Below are positions 1 to 8,153 of a stretch of 64,000 nucleotides of DNA, piece by piece. A program made the position numbers and the translations under genes. This DNA is from Methanopyri archaeon (lineage in GTDB: Archaea > JAADCQ01 > Methanopyri > Methanopyrales > Methanopyraceae): contig JAADCQ010000016.1 of NCBI GenBank assembly GCA_013154335.1, positions 1 to 64,000 on the forward strand, read 5' to 3'. Below the pieces are notes generated by a model, which saw only the letters and a program-made list of their open reading frames with translations, made no database searches and was not told where the DNA came from. How positions within the stretch are numbered: the first letter of the stretch is position 1; the number at the start of each line of letters is the position of its first letter.

Positions 1-266
1 ATGTTTGACAACGAGGATAAAATGAATATTATTATGCATAGTTTAACTGGATCTATTGATTTACTGGCGGATTGTTGGTTTATTATCCAATAAGTGAATA
101 GCTGAAAACCCAACAAGAACAGGAAGAACGAGACCTTCGGGACGCTGTTACCCTCCAGGAGGTACTGGAAGGCGTACACGTGGCTCGCTCCAGATTCGAA
201 CAGCGCCACCGCGGCGATCATGAGTAAGGGGCCCAATACCGGCGGTATCTTGTCACAGGATACCAT
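1..266 (-). CDS. Membrane protein, 5' part only (gene continues past the left edge)
   Basis: The minus strand stays open from an ATG at 266 to the window edge, about 88 codons. The start overlaps the end of the upstream dolichol-kinase-like gene by 14 bases, which suggests translational coupling. The visible part has hydrophobic segments at about residues 12-23, 45-58 and 75-86, so it is an integral membrane protein. I do not recognise the family. Composition changes within the gene: the first 50 codons are GC-rich and the rest is strongly AT-rich, matching the mosaic seen in the next genes. By position it belongs to the envelope or lipid operon 1-3606. Confidence 0.6.
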   Translation of the reverse strand, partial: MVSCDKIPPVLGPLLMIAAVALFESGASHVYAFQYLLEGNSVPKVSFFLFLLGFQLFTYWIINQQSASKSIDPVKLCIIIFILSSLSN

Positions 267-849
267 ACCACCATCCCGAGGCCAGGGCGACGGCTATCGG
301 GATGGTCAGGTTGTCGTTCGGTGTCGGGAGGCTCTCGACGGTCATCCCGACGGCGGAGCAGAACGTTGACGCCGCGAGATCGCCGGTGATCAGCGCCGAC
401 GCCAGGCTCGCCGCCACGAACCCCGAGAGGCTACCCTCGACGGTCTTCCTGGGTGAGTACGGTATCCGCGTCGTCCCGAACCTCGTTCCGACTATCGTCG
501 ACACACTGTCCCCTACAGATAGCACCGTTATGACTATATCCATGCATTTAACATTCAATGTTATAGCTCCAGCTATCATTACTCCTATAATAAAGTAAAT
601 CGTACCTTGACCCGGTAGTTTCTCCATTTCCTCAGGCCGTTCAAACTTTTCTACCAACTCTGAAGCTATAGGGACGTTCCTACCACACTTCAATGCATAC
701 GCCGCTACTAAGCCAAGTACTGATAGTATCCCCATCAATATTTCGAATCCTATTATGCCGAACAAGTGCAACGGTATTAGGAACGATAATCCCACCGTCA
801 TATGTATTATCTGCCTTCCTATCTCCCTTTCTTCACAACATCTTCTCAA
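253..849 (-). CDS. Dolichol/phytol kinase-like CTP-dependent membrane kinase
   Basis: A polytopic membrane protein of about 198 residues. The motif GDSVSTIVGTRFG followed by PYSPRKTVEGSLSGF is the signature of the SEC59/VTE5/CTP-dependent kinase group, related to phosphatidate cytidylyltransferases, which use CTP on polyprenol-type or lipid substrates. At least five hydrophobic segments are visible. I place the start at a TTG (849), overlapping the glycosyltransferase by 17 bases. An ATG at 906 is in frame, but the extra residues are only an out-of-frame reading of the conserved glycosyltransferase end. The neighbouring MurG-like enzyme suggests a role with isoprenoid-linked sugars. Substrate is inferred, not shown. 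Confidence 0.72.
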   Translation of the reverse strand: MRRCCEEREIGRQIIHMTVGLSFLIPLHLFGIIGFEILMGILSVLGLVAAYALKCGRNVPIASELVEKFERPEEMEKLPGQGTIYFIIGVMIAGAITLNVKCMDIVITVLSVGDSVSTIVGTRFGTTRIPYSPRKTVEGSLSGFVAASLASALITGDLAASTFCSAVGMTVESLPTPNDNLTIPIAVALASGWWYGIL

Positions 850-1927
850 TAATTTTTGCAGCTCTGTATGCCCCCTTCCCGTCGGCGAGCTTGTAGTGTG
901 GTACATTTATATTCATCGCTTTTTCTATCGCGTTTTTCATGCTAACATAATTAATATTCTCCGGGTCTAATCGCACACCTATGCCCCTATTTTCAACTCT
1001 TTCGGCGTTAACTTGCTGCTCTGGATGGTCAGGAATAGGAATAACAACCATGGGTTTTCTCAAACACATACATTCGGATATAGTCGTATGTCCAGCATGT
1101 GATATGACCAGCTTTGATACTTTTATTAATTCTATTAAGTCATGAACATAATCGAATTTTATCCCATATTCCACGGGAATATTGTGCTTAGTAACCACTA
1201 CTGGGAACAGATCTTTCCCAAAGCTGTTACTTACTATGTCAACTACCAAAGATACTATATCCCTAACCATCAATTTTGAGCCTCCGGTGGTTACCAAAAC
1301 TATATCCTTATCATCGGGTAGTCCATATTTTTCAATTATATAGTCATCGCTTGGAATTTCATTAATTCTCTTCTTAAGAATAGGTCCTACCCATATTATA
1401 TTGTAATTATCATGATCCGGTAAAACGTATGTATCATCTTTAACGTCAGGGATGATAACACAGTCCGTAAGGGATAGTACGTACTTATACATGGAATTGA
1501 AAATTCGTAGTGCATAATTAATTTTAGGAAACAACAACATATTAGTGATGAAAACGTTAGGGATATTCAGCTTGTTGGATGATATAATCGACTGTATTTG
1601 ACAATCGGAAACGGTAACGTTATACCCAGATTCTCTGAATATTCTTTTATCCACTTCTATTCCCGCATAAAACTTAATTAACATGTCAAAGGAGTTCTTA
1701 ATGACCTTCCTTATGTTAATAGTTCCGGATTCTTCGAAAATTTTAAATTTTGGAGATTCGTACACTTTTTTGTCCGGGAATTCGTTCATAATTATATATT
1801 TCGGTAGGCCGAAGCTACTGAATACTAAATCAACTCCTATATCCGTTAATTCCCTGGCAATTCCAATACTTCTATACACGTGTCCAAGACCGACTCCAAA
1901 TATTGACATATATACTTTTCCACTCAA
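833..1927 (-). CDS. MurG-like (GT28/GT1) glycosyltransferase
   Basis: A GT-B glycosyltransferase of about 364 residues. The N-terminal strand leads into GVGLGHVYRSIGIARELTD, the acceptor-side glycine loop of MurG/UGT-like enzymes. The C-terminal half holds SHAGHTTISE and PDHPEQQVNAERV, the nucleotide-sugar site. I chose a TTG start at 1927 because the later ATG at 1909 would cut into the first beta strand. It begins directly after the DUF2070 stop and overlaps the kinase-like gene downstream, so the three are likely co-transcribed. The gene is strikingly AT-rich compared with the rest of the window. Sugar donor and acceptor are unknown; an isoprenoid lipid is a reasonable guess. Confidence 0.78.
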   Translation of the reverse strand: MSGKVYMSIFGVGLGHVYRSIGIARELTDIGVDLVFSSFGLPKYIIMNEFPDKKVYESPKFKIFEESGTINIRKVIKNSFDMLIKFYAGIEVDKRIFRESGYNVTVSDCQIQSIISSNKLNIPNVFITNMLLFPKINYALRIFNSMYKYVLSLTDCVIIPDVKDDTYVLPDHDNYNIIWVGPILKKRINEIPSDDYIIEKYGLPDDKDIVLVTTGGSKLMVRDIVSLVVDIVSNSFGKDLFPVVVTKHNIPVEYGIKFDYVHDLIELIKVSKLVISHAGHTTISECMCLRKPMVVIPIPDHPEQQVNAERVENRGIGVRLDPENINYVSMKNAIEKAMNINVPHYKLADGKGAYRAAKIIEKML

Positions 1928-1929
1928 CT

Positions 1930-3606
1930 TTACATCCCCGAAGCTACCCCTATTGCCGCTGATATAAATATAACACACGCGAAGGTTAATGGTAGAGTCT
2001 TCCTTGTTATTTCCCATATAGCGTCTGTTACATAAGATAATACCTGATAGCTGCCAGGCCCTGTTACCTTTATATTTATGAAGTCTTCAACGAATATGGC
2101 CTTGCATTTTTCGACGCTTTCCATGGCCTTCTTAACGACATCTTTAGTGGTTTCTCCCAACTTTTTCAATTCGTTTTTTGATATCTTCCATCCAAGTGGA
2201 TTGTAGCCTCTAATGTTAACTTCGTGGGAGTCAGTGGTACATACTATTACGTCACATCCGAATTCCTTTGATATTTCCTTTTCTATGTATTCTCTAACGC
2301 GTTTTTCTATGTTGTTCGCATCATATACTACGTAGCAAAAGTCCCCTACTCCGACCTTAAAGTACGCCACTGAGACGCCTCCTTTGCCTACTCCGGAAAC
2401 GTCGATTTCATCGTTACTGAATCCTACGTTTATGTAATATTTTTCAGAGCAGCTGACTGACTCTATGCATTTTATCGCGTCTTTATACAGTTTCCAGTGG
2501 TCTTTTGTCAGGGGGTATACCCTTCCTTTGTCGGGATCTCCAAAAGAATTATGCGCGTCTATAACCCATCCGTTTATCTCTCTTTCTATCTGCATGCCGA
2601 CCCCGACGTCTATGTCGTCGCTGGGTTCCGGGTACTTGGAGAGGACTACTATGGGTACGTCCCCTATCACCTGTACGCGTGTGTCGGTGGATCTTCCCTT
2701 TTCGACGGTCGACGATCGTCCGTAGCCTTCGTCGGTTTCTTCGGCTTTCTTCACGAGTTCCAGCACCTTGTCGACCACCTTCAGGGCGTCTTCCCTGGTG
2801 GCGGGGTTGTAGTCGTGGGTCGTGGTGGAGTGGAAGACGAGCGCGGTCACGCCTTTTTCCTTGAGTTTCTTCACGATCATGCCGGGTAGGTCGCCTCCTC
2901 CCACGTGTCCCAGGGGTCCGGGGTGCACCCAGGGGATGACGAAGGCCCCTACGATCCGGCCGTCTCTTTCCCGTTTGAAGGCGACTACTCTGACGGGTAC
3001 CTTCACGGTTCTGACGGTTTTCAGGTTGGAGAAGATCTCGTCGAGTGCGGATTCCCTCCCGGATTTGAAGCAGAGGAAGTCTTCGATGGCTTGGGTGGCT
3101 GGTACCCCTAGGCCGGGTGTGGAGATGGAGTCCAGGGTTACTATGGTGAGGATCCCTATGAGGAGGGATGTGCCTGCTATCAGGGCTGGGACGTACCAGG
3201 ATGGGGGTCCTATCCACGGTACGGTCCAGGCCATGCCGTTGAGGGGGAGGAAGGTGGCGAGGACGGCGATCTTGAGTTTGGACATTCGGGTGGTGCCTAG
3301 GACGCCTAGCGTCGTGAGTAGGGAGGCGGTGCCGTAGGTTACGCACCAGGCGGTGGGGCCGGCCAGGGCGCCGAGGGCGGGGAGGAGGGTGTGAAGGAGG
3401 GTGAGGAACATCCACCTGTTGGGTGGCGTGTCGGCTCCTAAGATTTTATCTAACGCGATCAGGACGCCGGAGAACGTCAAGGACGTTAGGATCGGTATGA
3501 TGGTCCAGGGTTGTATCGCGTAGGCGGTCGGTACGAGGGCGCTCCAGAACGCGGCGCAGGTTTTCGTCCCCGGGATCCTGATCCATATGCGCTTGAAGCT
3601 CGCCAA
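1930..3606 (-). CDS. DUF2070 family membrane protein
   Basis: 558 residues. About five hydrophobic segments fill the first 165 residues and one more sits at the C-terminal end. The soluble middle carries the polar motifs WVHPGPLGHVGGGDLPG (about 224-240), DAHNSFGD and TTDSHEVN, which mark the archaeal DUF2070 family. The His/Asp-rich motifs resemble a metal-dependent hydrolase centre, but no activity is established. The start is TTG with GGGGGAACACC upstream. It is the first gene of the minus operon that includes a glycosyltransferase and a dolichol-kinase-like protein. Base composition switches abruptly at about 2520: the N-terminal two thirds is GC-rich and the C-terminal part AT-rich. Confidence 0.85.
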   Translation of the reverse strand: MASFKRIWIRIPGTKTCAAFWSALVPTAYAIQPWTIIPILTSLTFSGVLIALDKILGADTPPNRWMFLTLLHTLLPALGALAGPTAWCVTYGTASLLTTLGVLGTTRMSKLKIAVLATFLPLNGMAWTVPWIGPPSWYVPALIAGTSLLIGILTIVTLDSISTPGLGVPATQAIEDFLCFKSGRESALDEIFSNLKTVRTVKVPVRVVAFKRERDGRIVGAFVIPWVHPGPLGHVGGGDLPGMIVKKLKEKGVTALVFHSTTTHDYNPATREDALKVVDKVLELVKKAEETDEGYGRSSTVEKGRSTDTRVQVIGDVPIVVLSKYPEPSDDIDVGVGMQIEREINGWVIDAHNSFGDPDKGRVYPLTKDHWKLYKDAIKCIESVSCSEKYYINVGFSNDEIDVSGVGKGGVSVAYFKVGVGDFCYVVYDANNIEKRVREYIEKEISKEFGCDVIVCTTDSHEVNIRGYNPLGWKISKNELKKLGETTKDVVKKAMESVEKCKAIFVEDFINIKVTGPGSYQVLSYVTDAIWEITRKTLPLTFACVIFISAAIGVASGM

Positions 3607-3640
3607 CGGTGTTCCCCCGTGGTGAAAGGGGAGCGGGCGT

Positions 3641-4141
3641 TTGCCGTACGTGTACTTGGGTAAGGGTGGGCGTTGGATGTTCCTGCCGGACAGGGACGAA
3701 GAGGAGGAGAGGGAGGCGGTGATCGGGTACAGGGTGGAGGAGAGGGATGATCACGTGCTCGTGTGTGGGTTGGACGATGAGCCGGGCGAGGGTTTGCCCG
3801 GGGAGAGGGTGTTCGTGTACGGGACTTTGACGGATCCGGTGACCGTGGCGAGCGTCCTCGGTAGGGTTCCTAAAATCCTGTACCCCGCGGTGTTGAGGGG
3901 TTATCGTCTCGCGTTGGAGAGCGTGGCCGGGAGGTACAACACGGTGGTGCCGGAGGAGGACGGGGTGGTGAAGGGCGCGCTTTTGTTGGGGTTGAGCGGG
4001 GAGGAGTTGTCCGTCATAGATAGGTACGAGGGGTATCCGGCCCTGTACGATAGGAGGGTGGAGGTGGTGGAGACCCCGTTGGGGGACGCGGAGGCTTACG
4101 TGTACGTGGCGCGGGCCGTCGCGGAGAGGTCAAAAGGTTAA
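3641..4141 (+). CDS. AIG2/gamma-glutamylcyclotransferase-like protein
   Basis: 166 residues from a TTG start with GGGGAG seven bases upstream. An N-terminal extension of about 56 charged residues precedes VFVYGTL (57-63), the phosphate/gamma-glutamyl binding loop of the AIG2/GGCT fold. The acidic catalytic residue expected after the middle strand is probably in VIDRYEGYP. Family members release 5-oxoproline from gamma-glutamyl amines or trim similar amide groups. The substrate here is unknown. The start lies 34 bases from the divergent DUF2070 start. The N-terminal extension is not a typical part of the family and its role is unclear. Confidence 0.75.
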   Translation: MPYVYLGKGGRWMFLPDRDEEEEREAVIGYRVEERDDHVLVCGLDDEPGEGLPGERVFVYGTLTDPVTVASVLGRVPKILYPAVLRGYRLALESVAGRYNTVVPEEDGVVKGALLLGLSGEELSVIDRYEGYPALYDRRVEVVETPLGDAEAYVYVARAVAERSKG

Positions 4142-4166
4142 GTACGTGGTGGGCGTCGTCGTCGAT

Positions 4167-4492
4167 GGCGGCGGGCTAGGCCGGCGGGCTGGCGGTCCGC
4201 TGTAACCCGAAACCCGCCTTACGCGGGGGCCGAAGCCGAGGGGGCGGCCCGGTACCCCTCGGGTGTCCCGCCCGCCGGGCCGACCGAGGAACCACCGGTC
4301 CTCCGGGGGCCCGAGGTGGCGGGGCCGCCGCCGGAAGGCGGCGTGCCACCGCCTTTGCCGGGGCACCGGGTCAGGCCCGAGAGGGAGCAGCCCACCCCGG
4401 ACTCGGGCCGCTCGGAGGGTAACCGGGGGGAGGTCGGCCCGGTGGGTCCGGGCCCCGAGGGGCCGGGTCCACCCCTCGGCGTGCCCGCCGCC
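4167..4492 (+). ncRNA. ffs: 7S signal recognition particle RNA
   Basis: About 326 nt, GC-rich and outside any good coding frame. The 5' end GGCGGCGGGC pairs with GCCCGCCGCC at the 3' end (4483-4492), the terminal helix of archaeal SRP RNA. The Alu-domain 5' part (GGCCGGCGGG, then CTGTAACCC) follows the archaeal pattern. Helix 8 is clear at about 4370-4396: GGGTCAGGCCC, then GAGAGGGAGCAGCC, closely matching the SRP54-binding site of 4.5S/7S RNA. It guides ribosome-nascent chain complexes to the membrane with SRP54 and SRP19. Ends are set by the terminal helix and may be off by a few bases. Confidence 0.93.
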
Positions 4493-4522
4493 GTTATGCG
4501 AATCGTTAGTCCTCGCGTAACG
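4492..4522. terminator. Inverted repeat just 3' of the SRP RNA
   Basis: CGTTATGCGA (4492-4501) pairs with TCGCGTAACG (4513-4522) with one wobble. It starts at the last base of the SRP RNA and runs into the stop codon of the convergent methyltransferase gene. It could mark 3'-end formation. A similar CGTTATG repeat follows the tRNA at 38271. Confidence 0.35.
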
Positions 4523-5063
4523 AACGGTCCCGCCACATGTCGAATTCCTCGAGTTTTTCCTTGATCCTTCCCGGGATACCGGGTGGGGATGCATCGCTCA
4601 GGAAGCCCGAGTCGGCCCTCACGCGTACGCCGTCGATCAGGGTCACTTTCTGCACGAACTCGCACAGTCCCGCGTTCCTCACGATGGAGTCCCTGGGCCT
4701 CAGGGTGACTCCCCACGTGTAGAACACCTTGAAGACGGTGTCCGGGAACGCCCCTCCACCCATGTCGATCGCTAGGACGTCACACCCGCCTTCCGTGACC
4801 GATAGGACGTTCTCGAGGGTCTCGTAATCCCTAGCGTCCCCCTCGACGTGTACCAGGTTGTCGTGTTCCCTTTCCAGCTCTCTCATCGCTTCGGCGGCGT
4901 CTTCGCCGTAGTCGACCGTGACGACGAGTTCGGGCTCCTTCCTCAACACCATCCGCGTCGCGGCGCCCCTGTGGGGCCCTATCTCCACGACCACGTCTCC
5001 CTCCCTGACCAAGCCCGTTAACTCCCGCCTGTACGCTTTCACGTCGTTCACGAGGACGATCAA
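4506..5063 (-). CDS. Class I SAM-dependent methyltransferase, substrate unknown
   Basis: 185 residues. VVVEIGPHRGAATRMV (about 25-40) is motif I of Rossmann methyltransferases, VVTVDYG gives the acidic end of strand 2, and VLAIDMGGG the strand 4 motif. The rest lacks a recognisable target-recognition domain. It is convergent with the SRP RNA and divergent from cbf5, with a shared 64-base gap holding a TATA-like CTTTTTAA. The closeness to SRP RNA and cbf5 makes an RNA substrate tempting, but this is only inference. Confidence 0.7.
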   Translation of the reverse strand: MIVLVNDVKAYRRELTGLVREGDVVVEIGPHRGAATRMVLRKEPELVVTVDYGEDAAEAMRELEREHDNLVHVEGDARDYETLENVLSVTEGGCDVLAIDMGGGAFPDTVFKVFYTWGVTLRPRDSIVRNAGLCEFVQKVTLIDGVRVRADSGFLSDASPPGIPGRIKEKLEEFDMWRDRSLRED

Positions 5064-5083
5064 GGTCGGACTCCCTCCCTCGT

Positions 5084-5092
5084 CTTTTTAAC
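5084..5092. promoter_or_regulatory. TATA-like element between methyltransferase and cbf5
   Basis: CTTTTTAAC sits in the 64-base divergent gap, about 36 bases before the cbf5 start and 21 bases before the methyltransferase start. AT-rich boxes like this are rare in the GC-rich spacers here, so a shared or single archaeal promoter is plausible. Confidence 0.4.
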
Positions 5093-5127
5093 CGCGATCA
5101 CCCGCGGGAGGGCGTCGGGGTGTCGAT

Positions 5128-6129
5128 TTGGGAGAGAAAGGGGAGAGGAGGCTCCCCTTCGAGAGGGAACGGGAGATGGTGACCAAGGTGGAGGACGTGG
5201 AGACGGATCCCAGGTACGGTTGCCCCCCGGAGGAGCGTCCGATAGAGGAGTACATCAGGAAGGGAGTCATCAACCTGGACAAGCCGGCCGGTCCCACGTC
5301 GCACGAGGTCGTGGCGTGGGTTAAGGAGATCCTAGGGCTCAGGAAGGCCGGTCACGGCGGTACCCTCGACCCGAAGGTCACGGGTGTGCTGCCGGTCGCC
5401 CTGGAGGACGCGACCAAGATCATCCAGACGCTGCTGCCGGCGGGTAAGGAGTACGTGACCATCATGCACCTCCACGGGGATGTGGACGACGAGGAGTTGG
5501 AGCGCGTGGTCAAGGAGTTCGAGGGTACGATCCTGCAGAGGCCCCCGTTGAGGTCGGCGGTCAAGAGGAGGGTCAGGCCGAAGAAGATCTACTACATCGA
5601 CATCATCGAGAGGGACGGTAGAGACGTCCTGATGCGTGTGGGTTGCCAGGCCGGTACCTACATCCGTAAGCTGTGCCACGACATAGGCGAGGCGTTGGGA
5701 GTTGGGGCTCACATGGCGGAGCTGAGGAGGACGAAGACGGGACCGTTCTCCGAGGAGAACGCGGTGACGCTGCACGACGTGAAGGACGCGTACGAGTTCT
5801 GGAAGGAGGAAGGGTGGGAGGAGCCGCTCAGGCACGTGATCAGGCCGATGGAGGAGGGGTTGTCTCACCTACCCAGGATAGAGATCCGTGACACCGCCGT
5901 GGACGCGATATGTCACGGCGCGGATCTGGCGGCGCCCGGTATAGTGCGCGTCGAGAAGGGGATCCAGCCCGGGGACCTCGTGGCCATGTTCACGTTGAAG
6001 GGTGAAGCGGTGGCACTGGGCGTGGCGAAGGCGTCCTGGAGGGACATGTTGCGGGCGGATAGGGGCATAATGGTGGACACGAAGAGGGTGCTCATGGAGC
6101 CGGGCACCTACCCGCGGGCGTGGGGTTGA
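5128..6129 (+). CDS. cbf5: Archaeal Cbf5/TruB RNA pseudouridine synthase
   Basis: 333 residues. The catalytic motif GHGGTLDPKVTG puts the nucleophile at Asp81. Upstream lie VINLDKPAGPTSHEV and the archaeal N-terminal patch LPFEREREM, which supports the TTG start at 5128 over the ATG at 5176. Residues about 250-330 form a PUA domain. In archaea Cbf5 works with Nop10, Gar1 and L7Ae on H/ACA guide RNAs, and also makes Psi55 in tRNA. The 3' end overlaps the convergent tfrB by 22 bases. Confidence 0.95.
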   Translation: MGEKGERRLPFEREREMVTKVEDVETDPRYGCPPEERPIEEYIRKGVINLDKPAGPTSHEVVAWVKEILGLRKAGHGGTLDPKVTGVLPVALEDATKIIQTLLPAGKEYVTIMHLHGDVDDEELERVVKEFEGTILQRPPLRSAVKRRVRPKKIYYIDIIERDGRDVLMRVGCQAGTYIRKLCHDIGEALGVGAHMAELRRTKTGPFSEENAVTLHDVKDAYEFWKEEGWEEPLRHVIRPMEEGLSHLPRIEIRDTAVDAICHGADLAAPGIVRVEKGIQPGDLVAMFTLKGEAVALGVAKASWRDMLRADRGIMVDTKRVLMEPGTYPRAWG

Positions 6130-7601
6130 AGGGCCCGGGCCACTATCTCGGTCAGGTTCGGAACCTCGACGTCCAGATCCCTACGGTCCACGGCCTCCCT
6201 CAGGTTGTACTCGCAGAACGGGCATACCGTCGTCAGCACGTCTACGCCCAGTTCCTCCACCATGCCGGCCTTCACGTCGGCCATGAGCCTGGCCAGGTCG
6301 CGCATGCCGGACCTGACGCCGCCGCCCGCGCCACAGCATCGGTCTGGTTCTTTCATTTCGACGAACTCGACGCCCCTCACGGCCTTCAGGATCCTCCTGG
6401 GCTCCTTCCAGACCCCTTGGGCCCTCTTGAGGTGGCACGGGTCGTGATAGGTGACTTTGATCTCGCCAGGGTACTCCAGGGGCTCTTCGGTCACCTTCAG
6501 CTCGTGGACGAGGAGCTCCGTCACGTCCATGACCTCCCACTCGAACCTCTCGCCTAGGACCTCCGGGTAGTCGTTCTTCAGCGTGGCCCCGCAGCCCGCG
6601 CACAGGGTCACCACCACGTCGGGATCCGCCTCGTTGAACGCTTCGAGGTTCCTGAAGGCGAGTTTTTCGGCCCTGTCCCGCTGTCCCGTCCTGAACAGGG
6701 GGGAACCGCAACAGACCTGGGATTCCGGTACGACGAGCTCGAACCCCAGCTCCTCGGCTATCCTTACCAGCGCCTCCCCCACGTGTGGTAGCCTGTAGTC
6801 GACGAGGCATCCGGTGAAGAACATCACCCTGAGGTCTCCCTCCCCGTGCGTCCCCGAGTACCTCTCCAGGAACGATTCTCCCTCGTAGGTAACGGACCTG
6901 CCCGTCTCGACGGCGAGTTTCCCGACCTCATCGTGCGGATCGAGGGGACCTCTACCCTCCTCCCTGAGCCTGGCCCTGACGGTCTCGACGGCTTTGCCCG
7001 GGATCTCGATGTCCTTGGGGCAAACCTCCTCGCAGGTGTGGCAGCACGTACACCCGTAGACGGTTCCCCTGTCGGGGGTGAAGGTATCCCCGGCCTTGAT
7101 GGATTCCTCGGCCAGCTTCCTGAGCACGGTCGGTCCCGGGTTCACACCTTCTCGGGCGGATATCACGGGACACGCCGCGACGCAGCAAAGGCATTCGATG
7201 CACGACCTTAGCTCGTGGAGTACCTCGGCTTCTTCGGGGTCCCTCCTTCTGAACCAGTCGAGGTGCGCCACGGGCGCGAGCCTGCGGAGGTGTTCGGTGA
7301 CGTACGTCCAGTCCACCATCAGGTCCTCGACGACGGGGACGTGTTTAAGCGGCTCCACGGTGATCTCGTCGCCGGGCTTCAGGGGCGTGTCGCAGGCCAG
7401 CGCGGGTTTGCCGTCGACCATGACGGCGCAGGTTCCGCACTGGGCGTTCCTACACGAGTACATGAACGTGAGATCAGGCTCGATCTCCTCGCGCACGTAC
7501 CTGAGGGCGTCCAGGAGTACCATTCCATCCTGGTACGGAACCTCAGCCTCGATCTCCCTGTCCGGGGTCACGATCCGGACCTTCACCACGTCGTCCGACA
7601 A
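6108..7601 (-). CDS. tfrB: CoM/CoB thiol:fumarate reductase subunit B
   Basis: 497 residues. It opens with a plant-type [2Fe-2S] domain (Cys50, 55, 58, 70). Two [4Fe-4S] clusters follow: CIECLCCVAACP (Cys134, 137, 140, 144) and CTCCHTCEEVCP (Cys184-194). Two CCG domains close it (CCGSPLFRTG, CCGAGGGV), as in HdrB/HdrD. This order is that of TfrB, which oxidises CoM-SH and CoB-SH to the heterodisulfide while TfrA reduces fumarate. The TTG start has an excellent GGTGGTGATC SD. tfrA is not in this window. It is the last gene of ogt-DUF366-tfrB, six bases after DUF366. Confidence 0.92.
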   Translation of the reverse strand: MSDDVVKVRIVTPDREIEAEVPYQDGMVLLDALRYVREEIEPDLTFMYSCRNAQCGTCAVMVDGKPALACDTPLKPGDEITVEPLKHVPVVEDLMVDWTYVTEHLRRLAPVAHLDWFRRRDPEEAEVLHELRSCIECLCCVAACPVISAREGVNPGPTVLRKLAEESIKAGDTFTPDRGTVYGCTCCHTCEEVCPKDIEIPGKAVETVRARLREEGRGPLDPHDEVGKLAVETGRSVTYEGESFLERYSGTHGEGDLRVMFFTGCLVDYRLPHVGEALVRIAEELGFELVVPESQVCCGSPLFRTGQRDRAEKLAFRNLEAFNEADPDVVVTLCAGCGATLKNDYPEVLGERFEWEVMDVTELLVHELKVTEEPLEYPGEIKVTYHDPCHLKRAQGVWKEPRRILKAVRGVEFVEMKEPDRCCGAGGGVRSGMRDLARLMADVKAGMVEELGVDVLTTVCPFCEYNLREAVDRRDLDVEVPNLTEIVARALQPHARG

Positions 7602-7607
7602 GGTGGA

Positions 7608-8153
7608 TCACCACCTCATCTTGGTGGCGTCGAGAACCAGCGCCTCCATCTCGGAGGCGAAGGATCGGGCCACGCGGTAGCCCAGGTTGAGGGGGTCTCC
7701 CCTGTAGCCCAAGTCGCGGAGTGAGGAAGCCTCCACGGGGACGCCTTCGGTGGTCACGTTGATCCCTAGGTGTATCAGGGACCCGGGGCCCGCGGGTTTG
7801 AACACGGACACCGTGAGCTTACGGTCGTCGAAGAACAGGTCGTCGCCCTCCCTCCTGAGGGTCTTCCCCGTGGCGCTTTCGAGGATCTCCTTGGTCACGG
7901 ATACGAGCAGCCTCTGTTGAAGACCGACCGCGATGGGGTCCACCACGGTGGGATCGTCCACGAGGATGTGGAGCACGTCGTCTCCTTTGATCCGGGAGCC
8001 TATGTCCTCGGTGTCGACGGTATTTTCAGGGCTAACGTTCATGGGACCCCGGACCACGAGGATCGCCTTCCCCTGCACCCCGTACCGCTCGTGTATGAAC
8101 GCCCTACGTAGCTGTGAGCCGTCGTACTCCATACCTCTCCTGTCCAGGATCAC
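7608..8153 (-). CDS. DUF366 family protein
   Basis: About 181 residues. YDGSQLRRAFIHERYG near the start, GDDLFFDDRKLTVSV in the middle and IHLGINVTTEGVPVE near the end follow the archaeal DUF366 family, whose function is not known. I chose the GTG at 8153, whose GTGA overlaps the ogt stop, because it places YDGS about nine residues in, as in relatives. A TTG at 8210 would add residues that mirror the conserved end of ogt in another frame. It sits between ogt and tfrB in a tight minus operon. Confidence 0.75.
   Translation of the reverse strand: MILDRRGMEYDGSQLRRAFIHERYGVQGKAILVVRGPMNVSPENTVDTEDIGSRIKGDDVLHILVDDPTVVDPIAVGLQQRLLVSVTKEILESATGKTLRREGDDLFFDDRKLTVSVFKPAGPGSLIHLGINVTTEGVPVEASSLRDLGYRGDPLNLGYRVARSFASEMEALVLDATKMRW

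Noticed and set aside
1-93. Plus-strand reading from ATG at base 1 (30 codons)
   Set aside because: The opposite strand carries a continuous membrane-protein frame coupled to the upstream gene; the plus reading has no SD context and no recognisable product.
2497-2889. Long plus-strand frame inside DUF2070
   Set aside because: It is the antisense of a well-supported family protein and shows no conserved motif.
4167-4492. RNase P RNA as an alternative for this RNA gene
   Set aside because: The conserved RNase P core sequences are absent, while SRP helix 8 and the Alu-type 5' part are clear.
4219-4716. Several long frames across the SRP RNA
   Set aside because: They arise from the GC-rich RNA, which lacks stop codons; the RNA has the conserved helix 8 and terminal helix.
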